From Dactylonectria macrodidyma (lineage: Eukaryota; Ascomycota; Sordariomycetes; Hypocreales; Nectriaceae): a stretch of 64,000 nucleotides of DNA. Location: the NCBI GenBank assembly GCA_020744425.1, contig JAGMUV010000033.1, positions 1-64,000 of the forward strand. Reading direction: 5' to 3'. Of this stretch, positions 40,424-52,627 are shown in pieces. Numbering within the stretch: position 1 is the first letter of the stretch; each line of letters begins with the position of its first letter. The translations under genes were made by a program, and so were the position numbers. Under the pieces are notes generated by a model. The model ran no database searches, was not told the origin of the DNA, and worked only from the letters and a program-made list of their open reading frames with translations.

Positions 40424-42304
40424 ATTACCATTCGGTAAATTACCTCGACCGGAACCCTAGCGAGAAATACCCGGAATATGGACTCAATATAGATATACGC
40501 AATGAATGTCATATTTTTCTGAGTTCTGCGGTTGAAAAATACTAATCCCGAAGTTAAGAAAACTTATAGTTAAAGAAAGGAAGATCACCCGTAGCTTGAT
40601 CACAGTGTGGTGAAGAATCGTTGACGACTATTAAATCAGGCCGGGCTCGACAACCGAACATCCGAATATCACCGCGTGCGCTACTCCATAGAAACCCTAG
40701 GCTGAGCGTTGAAACATTTGTTAGACCGTAAATGCCATAACTGGTATATTACTATCTGTCTCGTCCACTCAGCCATCTGAAGACAGATACCCTACAGCAC
40801 TGGTATTCACTCAAGATGCGTGATCTTCCGCGGCCCTGCCGCCTCGACAACCCTCTGCAGCTTCGGCTGCCCAGAGAACCTCCTTTCTTTTTGTAGCTTC
40901 GGCTGCTACCCGGACCGCCACCGGGCCCGACAACTTGTCTCACTGCTTCGAGACAACATACACAAACCGCTGGGTTCAAGATAGTACAGAGCTTGCCTCG
41001 AGACCGCGGATCGAGACAATCGCCTCCTCCGCAACATCGTCCCAGTTGCCTTGGGTTTTTCTCCTGCGAGGGTTTTCCCAAGGATGCACAGCTTTGGTTG
41101 CAGCTACTGGCGACCTTAGATGACATGGCCCTCCGACCCTAGGGTGTCGATGGCTAATTGATCTATCTGTGCAAGAGAATTCTTGACTGGGTGAGGGACG
41201 GTTCCCGCTGACGGGATGCCCTCTTGAAACAATGCGCCTTTGAGCCGATGCCATGCTGGATGAGCTAGATGGAGGTGCTGCTGCACGGAAGCTTTGCCTT
41301 CACAGGAGCCACTGGCTGCGTTTCTGTCTGCCCAGTGGTCCCCAGTGGATTGAGCGTGTGGCAAACAAGATGACAAGTCTCCTCCGCTCTGAGCCTTCCA
41401 GGAGTCTCAGCGCAGTTATATGGCGTAAGATCCGACCAACCTGAGATGATTGAATTCTCGAGGAATCGGATTTCGTCATCTTGTGTCGTGGCATTTTTTA
41501 TGGATGATGTTTGTTGACTTGACGAGAGGTGTCCGTCCGAAGGAACTGGCTACTAGTTTTTATCATCACGTCACAGCCACGTATGAACCATATGATAGTA
41601 TAGAGCTTAAATGATCTTTCTGGCTCAGCTTTATCGCCACCCACCAGTTCCACCACACGCAACTCAAGAGAGACAGCCACACCCGCTCTCCTTGTATTAT
41701 CGTGTCTCTGCAGAGGGAAAATCATAAAAAATGCGGACCAGTGAACAAGGCCCAAGGGTACCCGTGCCCTTGTTTTAATGAAAGAGCCTCGGCGGTCCAG
41801 TGAAGTGAAATATGGAAGATTGGCAGCCGAAGAGCACAGGTCAAGCAGGGCAGCAGATACTTCAAGGTACTTCATACAAGCCAGGGTACCTGGAACCAAG
41901 GCAAATATCGAGGCAGACCCAGCGATCGCGAGAGGTACTTCGTACATTCGCAGATTGTAGAAGCAAAAGAAGCGGGAAGAAAAGGGGGCCGCCGGTTCGA
42001 CAAGCCACAGGCTACTTACCCAGTCACCACTCACACCAGAGTCACTCGCCCTCAGTCACTCTCCTCAGGCAAGGTTGCCAGTGAAAGTGAGAGCCGGACG
42101 TTTAGGGCCACAAGGGAATTAGTACTCCCAGCGTCCCCATCTCCCAACTACCCTTCTTCCCTCCTCCTTTCTTTCCTCTCACTCCCTCCCAAGTCAAAAC
42201 TTCAACGCATCCAACGCCTTTTCTGGATCTTTTCCCCGTTTATACCAACGTCTTTGTAGTGATACCCCTTGAGATACCCAAATCCACCACCCACCGTATT
42301 CAGA
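40424..42304. other. No recognised gene; pyrimidine-rich promoter at the right end
   Basis: Open frames are short and none resembles a known family. From about 42130 to 42190 the plus strand is strongly C/T-rich, typical of promoters of well-expressed filamentous-fungal genes, just upstream of the PH-domain gene. Confidence 0.45.
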
Positions 42305-43696
42305 ATGGCCGAGAAGCACAAGAACGTCGAGGTCCCCCAGGAGACCAAGCCGGACACCACCGCTCCCGCTACCGAGACCCCTGTTGTCAAGGCCAAACCC
42401 ACCGAGGAGACTCCCGCTGAGACTGCTCCTGCGACCACCGAGGACAAACCTGCCGAGGAGTCCAAGCCCGCTGAGACCACCGAGGAGGTTCCCAAGGCTG
42501 AGGACAAGATGGAGGTGGTTCAGCCCGTCGAGGAGGGCCACCTGGGCCACAAGGGTCAGGGCCTGAGCTTCCCCCAGTAAGCAAATTCGCTATCTTGATT
42601 TTTAGAAGGATCGCATTTCTAACGCCACACCCTCTGCAGGAACCTCATCGCCAGCAAGGAGTTCTTCTTCTTCGGCTCCGACGCCGTTGAGCCCAAGGCT
42701 TTCGCCCACTACCTCAAGACCGAGAAGTCGGCCGAGACTGCCCACAGCAACATTGCCTGGGCATCCAACACGGGTAAGGGTCTTCTTTTCGTCGGCGACA
42801 AGAAGAACCCCTCTAGCATCATCAGCCTGGTAAGCTCGCGGATCCACCATCATCTGCAAGACAGTTTATTCTTAAAGGACACGCGCCACAGGCCGATGCC
42901 ACCGAGCCCGAGACCGACGGTTCTCACAAATTCCACTTCACCTCCAAGGGCAACAAGCACAGCTTCAAGGCCGCCAACACTGCTGAGCGTGACAACTGGG
43001 TCGCTCAGCTGAAGCTGAAGATTGCTGAGGCCAAGGAGCTCGCCGCCATCGTCACCGAGTCTGAGACCTACAAGAAGACCATCGAGAGCTTCAAGTCCCC
43101 TCCCCACAAGAAGGAGGAGAAGGCCCCCGAGGCCCCAAACGGGGAGGCCAAGACCGAGGAGCCTGCCCCCACTGTCGCCGCTGCTGAGGAGACCCCTAAG
43201 GAGGAGGAGGAGGAGCGCAAGAAGGAGGACGCTAAGCCTGCTGAGACCACCACCGAGCCCGCTGCTGAGACTCAGGCTCCCAAGACCGAGGAGGCCCCTG
43301 CCACTGAGGCTGACCCAGCTATTGAGGAGGTCAAGCCTGAGGAGAAGCCCGCTGAGGAGACCAAGACTGAGGAGCGCGTGAAGGAGGAGGCCACGGAGGA
43401 AGCCAAGGAAGAGGCTAAGACCGCTGCACAGCGCGCAGCACAGCAATTACGAGCTTGCGGTAGTGGTGCGGCTCTTCCTGCTGCTCCAGGACCAGCTCCC
43501 GCTTTGGTTTCGTTCGGCGAGATAGCTGAGAAGAGCCCGGAGGAGCGAAAGATTATGGCGCTGGAGACCATCGCCGAGGCTGCTCGGCTCTGGATTGTGA
43601 GCGGGATCAAGTCGTCAGATACATTTCCACTACTAACTCGATGCTCAGCAGCTCAATAAGCCGGAGGACGAGGAAGAGATGGAAGAGGACAATTGA
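42305..43696 (+). CDS. PH-domain protein, Meu6/Mug6-like
   Basis: Exons 42305-42576, 42640-42829, 42892-43596 and probably 43649-43696, about 404 residues. The first two introns are GT-AG and keep frame (FPQ-NLIASKEFFFFG, IISL-ADATEPETDG). An acidic Pro/Thr/Glu-rich N-terminus precedes a pleckstrin-homology domain split by the introns, with HKFHFTSKGNKHSFKAANTA and RDNWVAQLKLKI as its final strand and helix. A long KEEE/PAET low-complexity tail follows. The last intron (GTGAGC, CTACTAAC, CAG) is inferred because it yields an acidic end (NKPEDEEEMEEDN); without it the frame stops at 43659. The family binds membranes through PH and is induced in meiosis in fission yeast; its function here is unknown. 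A strong CT-rich promoter suggests high expression. Confidence 0.82.
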
Positions 43697-44900
43697 GCGT
43701 TGGTGTTGCCCAGTTCGACCCCCATGGTGGCGGCCGATGTCTGTATGAGGTGATAGAAATCTGCTTCACTGGTCCGCTGCGGCCCCGTTGCTTTGATAGC
43801 ATCTTCCGTAACGCGAAAAAAATCCAAGAAATCTATGCTGAGGTACACGGAGCAATGTACTGCCGGGCGGGTTGCCCATCTCGCTAAACCGTTTCGTCTC
43901 TCTTGCGGTGGTTTTTGGAGTTTTGCAACAGTGCCCTGTCACCCACACTCTAGTGTGAACTAGATTGTGTCAAGGCTGTCACGAGCTCTTATTGTGTGAG
44001 GCATCTGATTGGGTGTGTGTATGTTCTTGATTGCGTCAAGTCCCCGCTCTGAGTCCGTGTCCATCTTTTATGCTAAAAGTAGCTAGAAGGATATTGTGTC
44101 GCACTGAGCGTGCTTAAAGGGTTAAAGTGAATATGATGAGCAGCAGCGGTGTGTTGATTGATTGATGTCTAAGGTGCGGGGTACTCCATCCCACAGATTT
44201 TACTTGAAGCACACAGTTTGATTACTAAGTGCCGTTGTTTCCTGAGGCTCGTTGAGATCATGCCTGACTTGCGACAGGTAGACAGCAAACCGGCGCTGCG
44301 TAGTTAGCGCCTAATGATGGGGCTGGCTGGACGGTGCGATATGTTTCCGTAGCAGAGCCTAACAAACACAGCGTGCATCTATTTGCTGGTGTGTGCGTGG
44401 ATGAAGTGTGCGAGAGCAGGAGTTAAAGCCGAAAAAAATTAAGGATCGACGATTAACAGGCAGTGAGAGGCACACGCTCCACATAAGCCGAGCTGACGTC
44501 GTGTCTTATGACCAGTCAGTACCTTGCCAGAATGCTCGGTGCCTCAGACGTCATGCTTCCTTCGTTAATTGCTAGCTAAGTTATTCAGCTTACACCAAGC
44601 AAAGCGCAAGAATAAGCTACCGTCGCTCTCGTATGGTATGTGAGGGTCTTACATAGCAGACCCAAATTGTCCGCCCAACCATGGAGCCACATTGTCGTCT
44701 GAGAAAGATAAGGAAGCCTGGTTTGGCGGCAGTCGATGTTCTGGGTGAAATGGTATCGAAGATTGTCAGACTGAGCCAGGCGCTCGGCGAAGGTATCGAA
44801 TGGGGTGAACGGGCTCTTCGGCCAGACTGTGGCTTCTGCAAGACATCGGCGTGCAGCTTATTGGTTGGCTCCGGTGTAGAATAGGCCGACGCGTGATATA
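43697..44900. other. No recognised gene
   Basis: 3' side of the PH gene, then GT-rich DNA around 43930-44060 and unrecognised sequence. Some of it may be decayed coding DNA connected with the patatin fragment on its right. Confidence 0.4.
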
Positions 44901-45113
44901 CTAATATACTATGCGGCTGGATTTCTTGGGATTGATATCTCGACGCTGGCGGACAAAACCAGTTCCCAGCGACACCACAACGGTTCTCTGGCCTTGGGTT
45001 GTATTCACAGCAGTCACCTCCTGGAGCCCGATAGACATGAGGTCGTTATATGTGACACCCCCATCCTGAAACTCACCAACATCCTTGATAGTACGGAGGG
45101 TAGTAGCTTTCAA
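44901..45113 (-). pseudogene. Patatin-like phospholipase fragment
   Basis: The minus-strand frame reads FQDGGVTYNDLMSIGLQEV and then VVVSLGTGF, matching the DG[G/A] catalytic-Asp motif and the following SLGTG strand of fungal patatin-like proteins. The GxSxG nucleophile part and the rest of the enzyme are not present. It is a short relic without a plausible start. Confidence 0.6.
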
Positions 45114-46089
45114 TGGTGAGCTAAGATTGGGATGGCGTCAAAATACACACACATACCCTGCACCCCCCTCCTGCATGGCGGCTGATCAGAGGCCACCGAA
45201 GCTTTTAGAAAGTAACAGCGAGTTAGATACAGTACCTTAACTTCCTCTACAAACTCCGCCCAATTGCACGCCCACTCCGGATTTCACATTCCTCGTATGT
45301 TGTTCGGCCCAAACATGGGATAGGTCCCTGTTTTAGTCCTGACGAGAGGAGTAACCTGCCGAGGCCAGCACGGCTGGCATGGAGCTAAGCTCTAAGGTAC
45401 AGGTGGCGTTGCTGAACCCTTCGATAGTGGTACTTGTTCACGATGAGAGTGAACGACCACAACTAGCATCTGGCAGCAGCTTGCTGCCTATGATATCGGC
45501 AGATTGAAATAGGTATAAGAGGCCAACCTTCGTCGCTCCCTTAGATAGAAGAAAGCAGCGAAAATACAATCTCTTCGGCCCACACCCTTCGTTGCAGAAC
45601 TCGTTTCGTGAGAAAGGGATAAAGGGAGTTGGCAAAGAATCCAGCTATCGTCATTACCATAGGGATGTGACGTCGATTCCACCACGGTACCCATCGTCGG
45701 GCGGGTCGGACACACTTCTTAGCTCCAGCATTCTGTGCGAGCAAAACGTCAGCTGGGCAACCCGGAAACTTCTGCGTCTGGAGAACACGGCTTGGAAAAG
45801 ACTGGACGGACGGAAAGGTGGCGAGGAGTTGTGCATTAGCGGCGGCATATGCCGTTGGCGGAGAACGCGGACTTCAAACCTTAACCTTGATCCTGAAGTT
45901 GGGGGGAACCCTCAATTCTTCCAACACAAATACTTTCTCATCTCTTCTCCTCTCTTCCCTTACACCCGTCAATCTACACGTGCCTAACCATAATTGCCAG
46001 CAAATCGGCTACCGACAGTATTAAGAGCCTGTTAAGCGCGTCCAATCGACTCTCTGCTCACTTCGAGCGAAGCCGCTACCCAGTCCGAC
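45114..46089. other. No recognised gene
   Basis: A plus-strand frame of 131 codons (45592-45987) has no family resemblance. The segment at 45900-46080 may be the leader of the SWIRM relic. Confidence 0.4.
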
Positions 46090-46915
46090 ATGCAAAACCC
46101 TGTATCCGTCAGTCATTGCTGTGATGGATCCTCGATGCTCGAGTCTGCATCTAATCCTCCCGTCCTCAGCACCGAGTCTCCCGCCGCTCCTCCACATTGG
46201 GCCCGGTATCTCGTCCCGTGTCCCACCGAAGAGACTTCCTCGGGTCCTGCTCAGAGTTCTCTATTTTCTCATCTCGATGCTTACACTTGCATTGTCGAGA
46301 ACCGTGCTCACACTCGACCGCCTACTTCCTTCTCCGGCACCCTGCCTCCCAACTGCGACGACTATGAGCTGGCCCTCGCCATCAAGCCTCAGGTCACAAA
46401 GCATTTCGTTAAAGGCCGCAGAGCATGGCTTCGCAAAGAACGAGCCCTCCTTGAGTCCGACCGACGAGCTGGTGCTCGCGTGACCGGAGCTTCCATTGCC
46501 CGAGACTTGAAGCCGACCTGCACCCGCCCCGACACACCTAGGCACACCGCCCTCCGTATTAGTGCCCCTGCCCGTCAAGATAAGGACTTCACTCCGCTGC
46601 CCGATTATCCCCCCTTCCCCCCGGTGGGACTCGCTGCCCGATCGAACCAATAGCCTTAAAGTGGAATGGACAGGAGAGCCCGTCGACCTCACCAACGACT
46701 CCTACGTGGGACCAACTTCATCATGAAGAGGTGTCGCTCGCTCGCTCGCTCGCTCGTTAGGACTAGATTGCGCGACATACCTGACGAGCAAGCGACGTAT
46801 CTTACTACAAGCGACCGCAATTCTTGCGAGCTGGCAGACAGTTCCGTGAGACAGATGCACAGCAAGCCTGCTGTATTGATGTCAATACGGCGTCGAAGCT
46901 ATGAGATTCCTTGAA
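46090..46915 (+). pseudogene. SWIRM-domain protein relic
   Basis: The first frame (46090-46653) has a Ser/Pro-rich start and a conserved stretch YELALAIKPQVTKHFVKGRR. The SWIRM part follows only after frame changes: LKVEWTGEPVDLTNDS, then LHHEEVSLARSL, then LDCATYLTSKRRIL, then FRETDAQQACCIDVNTASKL. The order fits fungal Fun19-like proteins, where SWIRM mediates chromatin or protein contacts. At least three frameshifts occur, one beside a (CGCT)n microsatellite at 46735-46757 that probably expanded inside the coding sequence. Confidence 0.65.
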
Positions 46916-47189
46916 TAACGCTAGATGGTTTGATGCCTATTGGATGAAAAAGCACTTAGCGGACCCCATCAATTGCATGACTCTCTACTAGTAGTTGGAT
47001 CTCGCTGAACCGTGTCAAAGAACCCCCCTCGTCATTTTAAATCTTCGGCACTAGACTCTCAAGCCGACGCAACATGGGATGGGGTTGACCTAGGCTAGTG
47101 GCCTGGCGCAAAGATGTCATGAATCGCGTTTGCAAGGTGCTGGAAGGAAGTTGCTTTGTCAATGAGCGCATGATGCACATACCGGTACT
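46916..47189. other. No recognised gene
   Basis: Sequence between the SWIRM relic and the third pogo relic. It may contain further decayed pogo DNA. Confidence 0.3.
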
Positions 47190-47832
47190 GCTCTAATGGA
47201 TTCTACCCGGGTTGGGAAGCAAAGTTTCTCGATTTCTATGCGAAATCCCGCGAAATCGGTTTCCGGAAGGAAAACATTCGATCTGGATGGCGGGCAGCTG
47301 GGTTATGGCCTCTGAATAAACAAACCGCTCGCCTCGCGTTGGGTGATGGTGCTCACGAAGTCGGCACTACCTCCCTCAGAAACTCACGATATTGTAACGC
47401 CTAAACGTGGCGGTGAGGTTGTGACGCTTTTCTTTGGCCAAACCAGCTCTTCTTCTTCACGGCCCTCAATTTGGAGAGCGACTGCAGCGTTAGACCAGGT
47501 TGCAATCGAGCTCGCGATGAAGGACCGCGAGATTGAGCGGTTACGCGCGCAGCTTGAAGCGGTGCAACCGAAGGAAAAAAAAAAACGGAAAATCAGGGAG
47601 GATCCGAATGAATGCTTTATAAACCTCGCAGAGCTACTTGCAGAGACCAATCGCGAGCCTGATCAACGTGTTATTCAGTCACAGAAAGGCTAGTTCGATT
47701 TTATTATGGTGGATGGGAAGAGTAGCTCTGAGTCGGAAGAAGATCTCGCCCCCGTGAGCCGGCCAGACCGCGTCAGTCGGCCTACAAAAAGGTATTTTGA
47801 GCAGCATTCGAGTAGCGAAGAGAACGATTGAG
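47190..47832 (+). pseudogene. pogo-type transposase C-terminal relic
   Basis: In one frame it reads FLDFYAKSREIGFRKENIRSG and WRAAGLWPLN, the region after the third catalytic Asp in pogo/Fot1 proteins. In another frame it reads a coiled-coil stretch (IELAMKDREIERLRAQLEAV) and KKKRKIREDPNECFINLAELL. In a last piece it ends SRPTKRYFEQHSSSEEND. At least two frame changes and stops are present. It is a different lineage from the two pogo copies at 4544 and 25317. Confidence 0.7.
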
Positions 47833-48003
47833 AGACTTCTAAATTTTTTCTCTGCATTTTTAGCTATTTATTTGATAAAGTTGCGTTGAAATATAAGTAA
47901 GTAGTAGTAGGCCACGGTCCCATGAGTCATTGCGGATAATATTTTGACCCCGGTCACCGCCCGTTTTGAGCCAGAAGTGATTTGTGTGGAGGCACTTGGC
48001 CTA

Positions 48004-48273
48004 TTAACACGATGCTCTCCTCCGCATCTTCGACTGATCGATGGACAAGTTGTACGCTCTCAATTCCTTCTCTGTCTCGGCCAAGGCCGCTTGGGCTGGC
48101 GATGTTGTGGAAGACGTCGTAATCCGCATTGAAGGCGAACTCGAATATCGAATCGATGTCAGTGAGTTCTCGTATTCTGACAACTGACAGGACTTAGAGC
48201 AGTAAGTTGCTCCATCTGTCTGGATGCCACAACCGAGGCATGAATCATACGTCCATTCTAGACCTGACGACAT
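48004..48273 (-). CDS. Possible ECL1-like small zinc-binding protein
   Basis: 89 residues. CLGCGIQTDGATYCSKSCQLSEYE matches the ECL1-type pattern (CxxC then QTxGxxYCSxxCxxxEYE) of fungal lifespan and stress regulators. The remainder is Ser/Thr-rich and ends in a basic Cys tail instead of the hydrophobic LPPAxNF-like end common in the family. It could therefore be truncated or spliced further. There is no clear promoter evidence. Confidence 0.45.
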   Translation of the reverse strand: MSSGLEWTYDSCLGCGIQTDGATYCSKSCQLSEYENSLTSIRYSSSPSMRITTSSTTSPAQAALAETEKELRAYNLSIDQSKMRRRASC

Positions 48274-48961
48274 AGTGGAAAGAGTTAACTGGCTTGCGAT
48301 CTTGGGAGGGAGGAAACGGTGGGCATTATTGGCCTGTTTTTATATTGCGGAGCGCCGGGCGTTAAAGGGCAGAATTTTTTAGCACCAGGCGCTGGCGTGT
48401 AGAGCTAGTGTGCATCAATCGCCTTTCAGTCAATCCCCGGTCCGAAATCTCACGTAGACTGTTACCTCCCCACCTCCACCTCTCTACGTCCCATCCTCCT
48501 TTCCACATCCCATCCTCCTCTTTCCTCCCAAAGCGTTCTAACATGTCCATAGTTAGAGAACCCATTGGATCAAACAGGAATTCAGTGAGACGGTGAGCAT
48601 GGATTAAGACTCAATCTTGGGAATGTCGGATGAAATGGAAAGGAAATACACGTGTCAAACATACCCCTCCCCACCCATCTGCTAAACCAATAAGACACCT
48701 CCACCCAACCCCTCCCGCGGAGTTAACCGCCAGCACAAGATTACTCGAACATTCCAGCTGAAAAAGAAGACCCACCAGGATAAGTCAAGTTGACGACATG
48801 GATCAAATACCTCAACCACAGGTTACTGGCCATTAGAATCTGTACACCCCAACCACCACGGTCGCATTCATCCATCACACATATCTTCAAGTTGCATTTA
48901 CGCAATAAAATAAATTTCAATCAAATCAATAAATATATCATTACAAAGCCCTAACCTTAGA
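48274..48961. other. No recognised gene
   Basis: Pyrimidine-rich around 48465-48540 and 48660-48720, AT-rich at 48900-48960. No coding sequence is recognised. Confidence 0.4.
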
Positions 48962-49330
48962 GATCAGTATTTTGTATACCAGCCCCGTGCCTTAATTACT
49001 GCGTTAATGCGGCGCTTCATAGAGTCAATTAGCCCTGAAATCTTGGCTTAGTCAATATCCTCCCATGCCAGCTTCACACCATCTTAGCCTTCAAGACCCT
49101 CCAAACGTTCTCAATAGGGTTAAGATCAGGGGAAGCCCAGTCAAGATATTCAATTCTACAGTTCTACAGCTAAGTTAAAGTGTTCTTCGCGGTATATACG
49201 CGAGTGTTATCCTGCTGAAAATGCCTCGTGCCATCATAGTAGGCTGCACAATCATGAACACGACTGATGATGTGGTTGAGTGTGGAAGGTACTTTGCGTT
49301 GAGTGCCGTGACTCACTTTATATATTAAAT
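48962..49330 (-). pseudogene. Tc1/mariner transposase relic
   Basis: The minus strand reads FQQDNTRVYTAKNTL, then LDWASPDLNPIENVWRVLKAKM, then MKRRINAVIKARGWYTKY. This is the end of a DDE_3 Tc1-like transposase with the second Asp region and the SPDLNPIEN motif carrying the final acidic residue. Stops interrupt it, and the upstream half is missing or replaced by the repeat array beyond 49330. Confidence 0.8.
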
Positions 49331-49909
49331 CAGGTATCGACCACTTCTGTCCTTTGTCCACTTCTGTTCAGTCCACTTCTGTTCAGTCATGCCAAGGTTA
49401 GTCAATGGCCACACTTTGTCAGAACGGCCCAGTCTCGTCAAATGTCCGAGTTTTAGCCAAACGTTTTTAGTCAAATGTCTAACTTAGTTTTAGTCAAATG
49501 TCCAGTTTTAGTCAAACATCCACTTGTTGTCAAAGCCCCAGTTTTAGTCAAACATCCAGTTTTAGTCAAATGCCCAGTCCACTTCTGTTTAGTCCACTTC
49601 TGTTTAGTCCACTTCTGTTTAGTCCACTTCTGTTTAGTCCACTTCTGTTTAGTCCACTTCTGTTTAGTCCACTTCTGTTTAGTCCACTTCTGTTTAGTCC
49701 ACTTCTGTTTAGTCCACTTCTCTCCGTATGACCACGGCCCCACATGGGACTGATTCGACGTAGAGATACTTAAGGTGAGGCCAGCTTTAGCGGACTCGTG
49801 ATGTAGATTCTTGTACTGCCTATCACGAGGGTACATCTGCTTCCGCCTAAACTGAGTGGACGGTGGTGTACCTCACAAATGGGACTCTTTAGCTGGCTGA
49901 GGCCATGGA
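49331..49909. other. Repeat-rich flank of the composite element
   Basis: Contains the minisatellite annotated below and about 190 bp of unrecognised DNA up to the terminal repeat at 49910. Confidence 0.5.
49430..49725 (+). repeat. 15-bp minisatellite with an older related array
   Basis: Nine perfect and one imperfect copies of AGTCCACTTCTGTTT lie at 49576-49725. To the left, about 49466-49575 holds five or six degenerate copies of a unit like TTTTAGTCAAATGTCCAG. Two scattered TCCACTTCTGTTCAG copies near 49360-49386 link the array to the end of the Tc1 relic. Confidence 0.92.
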
Positions 49910-50138
49910 CAGGGTTGAAAGCCACTCCACTCAATCCACTGGCTGCTCGAGTGGAGTGGGTAGATCATAATCCACTGAATATCTCAGTAGAGTGGATCCA
50001 CTGGAAGCTATCGTGGATTGGGTGGATTGGGTGGATTGGGTGGATTGGCAAGTGCCTCTATTCTTGATGCCATGATGGTGAAACTATTCCCGAAGCCCTT
50101 GCCCACGTACGTCCCTTATTCCAACCTCCAAGCGAGAC

Positions 50139-52627
50139 TTATCTCCAACTGGCTTCCATCTCATCTTGAACGCCCACCACCTGAGTGAGCCACTTTGTTG
50201 CCCATCCTTCGAGCTGTTGATCTGACATCTGAGCCAATTCGAGGCCGACTTTTTCTTCGTCTACTGAGATAAAGAAGGGATCTAATTCATTAATAATACC
50301 CGCCCTCAGCCATGAACGCAATACCTGGCACATCCCGATAATCTGGGCTTCAACTTGGTGGCGCAGAGGGATAACCATCCGACCTGCTGCTGAGAAAAGA
50401 CGCTCACACTCAGCAGACATTGGTTGTATCGTGAGAAAATCAAGCGCCATTCGCGATAAGTTTGGATACTTGAATCTCTTCTCGTGCCAGTAAGCGAGAG
50501 GATCGTTGATGGAGCCATCGCCACTTTCGCAGTGCGTAATCCAATGGAGATATTCGTCTTCGCCTGGCGTGAGGCCATCGTGACCTGCTTCTGGCGCTGT
50601 GTAGCGGTTTCGTTTAAGGTATTCCTGGAACGGATTGTCCGAAGTCTTCCGCTGCTTGGGAACCGGCTCAACGGCTGATGGCTCCTCTCCAGGCAATGTA
50701 GCCTCCCGATATTCAAAACGCCAGACATCACGAACCATGTTTTTTGCCTCATCAATCCACTCTGGGCGGTCAGACCAGTTGCGTTCAAACCATTTCCATC
50801 GGTATGCCGGATGGAGCGCCAGACCAGTGTAGTAGATTGGCGTCTCGCTCAATATCTCGTAGTACTCATTCAGCTTCTGCCAGCCTAAATTGATGTTGAT
50901 CCTGAAGTGTTCAGGATCAGGGAAGCCCTTGGCGATATCCTTGAAGCGTTCAAGCTGCTCGAGAAGGAATTCGAAGCCTTGAATAACGTCCCAAATATTG
51001 CCATATGACCCAGTCCACCCACGCTTCCGCTTACGGATCTGGCCGTCACCTTCGAGCATTTGGATCGTGGCTTCGTAGTAACTAAGGATTCGCTCAAATA
51101 TTTCGACCACCTCCCAGTCCTTGTCGGATAGCTGGTTCTCTGGCTGGCAAATAAAGGGCAATGTGAGTGACTTCTTATGGCCGCCCCTCTTGGTCTTGTT
51201 CTGTTGTTCGAAGTCGATTCGATGGTGGGCAATGAGTCGCTCGATATAGTCGCGAAGCAGTAGAGCTCGTCGTATCATATACAACTGTGACAGCCATCTG
51301 GTATCGTTGTCCAATAACATCCAGCGGCTTTCTGGCGCTCAGTTTGGGGTCAGATGACTTGTTGAAGGCTTCTTGTTGAATGTTGCGAAGCATGCCAGTC
51401 AATAAGTCAGATCTGTGGATAGCTACCACAAGATTGTGCAATTTGCCTGCTGGCCCCTTCTTGCGCCAAATCAAGTGTTCTGCTTCGGTAAGGGGCTCTA
51501 CCCCTGATATCCGCCGCTCAAAAGTGTCAGCATCGTGCCCAAATAGAATGGCTTTGGCGGAGAGGTTCAAGGTATGCCCAAAACAGCGCCCTCGCCTGCG
51601 TGCCCCTACGAAGCTCTCCACCAATAATCTCCATGGCGGTATCATTGTTTTTCGCGTTGTCAAGCGTGAAATAGCCAATCTTGTCTTGGATCTGATACGA
51701 TTCAATTACGTCGAGGATTTCGGCGGCGATATTAGGCCCTGTGTGCCTGGCGCTAACTTCGGGGAGCCCAAGCGTAACCTTGCAAGGCTTGTTGTTTTCG
51801 TCCCTAAAGAAGCAACAGATACCATATAAGGCATACCGGTTTCCAGACCGCCAGCCGTCGAAGGACATGTGGATAAGGCCGGGCGCCTTGCTCAAGGCCT
51901 CTATCACCTTCTGTTTGTGTTGTTCGAACGCGGCGACGATCTTTTCTCGAACTGTTGTGTGGGTAATATTGGCTTTACGTGCCGAAACTGATGGGTTCAA
52001 GTAATCGAAGATAGCATGGAGTTCTGCCTCCTCGGCAATTGAAAAGGAGTGATTCTTGGCCACGATCCAGTCGATCAGAAGCCTCCGGAAGTGTTCCTTG
52101 TCGAAGCGTTTGATGAAGTCGTTTGCAATTGCTTGTTCTCGGGGGTCGTGTAGATCGAGCTTCATGGATTCCGCGAGAGTCCGCTGCCCCGGAGGCTTTC
52201 TGCCCTTAGAATTCGCTTTCTTTTCAGCAGTTCCTTTGGTCATCCCAGGAGGAGCGCGAATCCCGTGGTCGTTGAACAGATGATTGTACGCGTTGTGAAT
52301 GCCATCAGCTTCGAAATGACGTGGATGTGGATTATCCTTGCGAATGCACGCTCGGCATATCCATCTGCGGTCGTCTTCCTTTTGGATGTCATATCCAAAT
52401 TGCCAGGCCCAGCAACGCGTCTCCCTGGCTCGCTCAAAGAACGCCCAGCCTGGAAAATGCCTCCAGAGCGTACGTTCGTACTGTTCATCGCTTGCGGAAG
52501 AGGTCGTCAGAGTCGAGACAGGGGTCGAGGTTGAACAGGTAGGATACGGCGTCCGGCAGGGCGTTGATTCGGCAGCGAACCCGAAGCCGCTGTCGGAAAT
52601 GTCGAAGTAGGAATCAGGCGAGGTCAT
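50139..52627 (-). pseudogene. hAT transposase of the composite element, two frameshifts
   Basis: The start is probably ATG 52627 (MTSPDSYFDISDSG). A BED-type finger (RWICRACIRKD...HLFNDH) is followed by the hAT core: Asp in HMSFDGWRSGNRYAL, Asp in FTLDNAKNNDTAM, then after a one-base shift near 51610 GRCFGHTLNLSAKAIL. After a second shift near 51325 come LLDNDTRWLSQLYM and the C-terminal dimerisation block FLTIQPMSAECERLFSAAGR. About 830 residues would result. The CAGGG-type terminal repeats of the element fit this family. The lesions make it inactive unless programmed frameshifting occurs, for which I see no slippery site. Confidence 0.85.

Noticed and set aside
41498..42034. 178-codon minus-strand frame upstream of the PH gene
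   Set aside because: Overlaps the presumed promoter, has no recognisable domain, and its composition looks like antisense of non-coding DNA.
42850..43610. Long minus-strand frames opposite the PH-protein gene
   Set aside because: Leu/Ser-rich antisense of the Glu/Pro/Ala-rich tail; spurious.
49576..49725. Possible CRISPR-like array
   Set aside because: Units are contiguous without spacers and the DNA is fungal; it is a minisatellite.
49471..49836. Open frame encoding KWTKQ repeats opposite the minisatellite
   Set aside because: Open only because the unit length is 15 bp; no start context, domain or non-repeat coding sequence.
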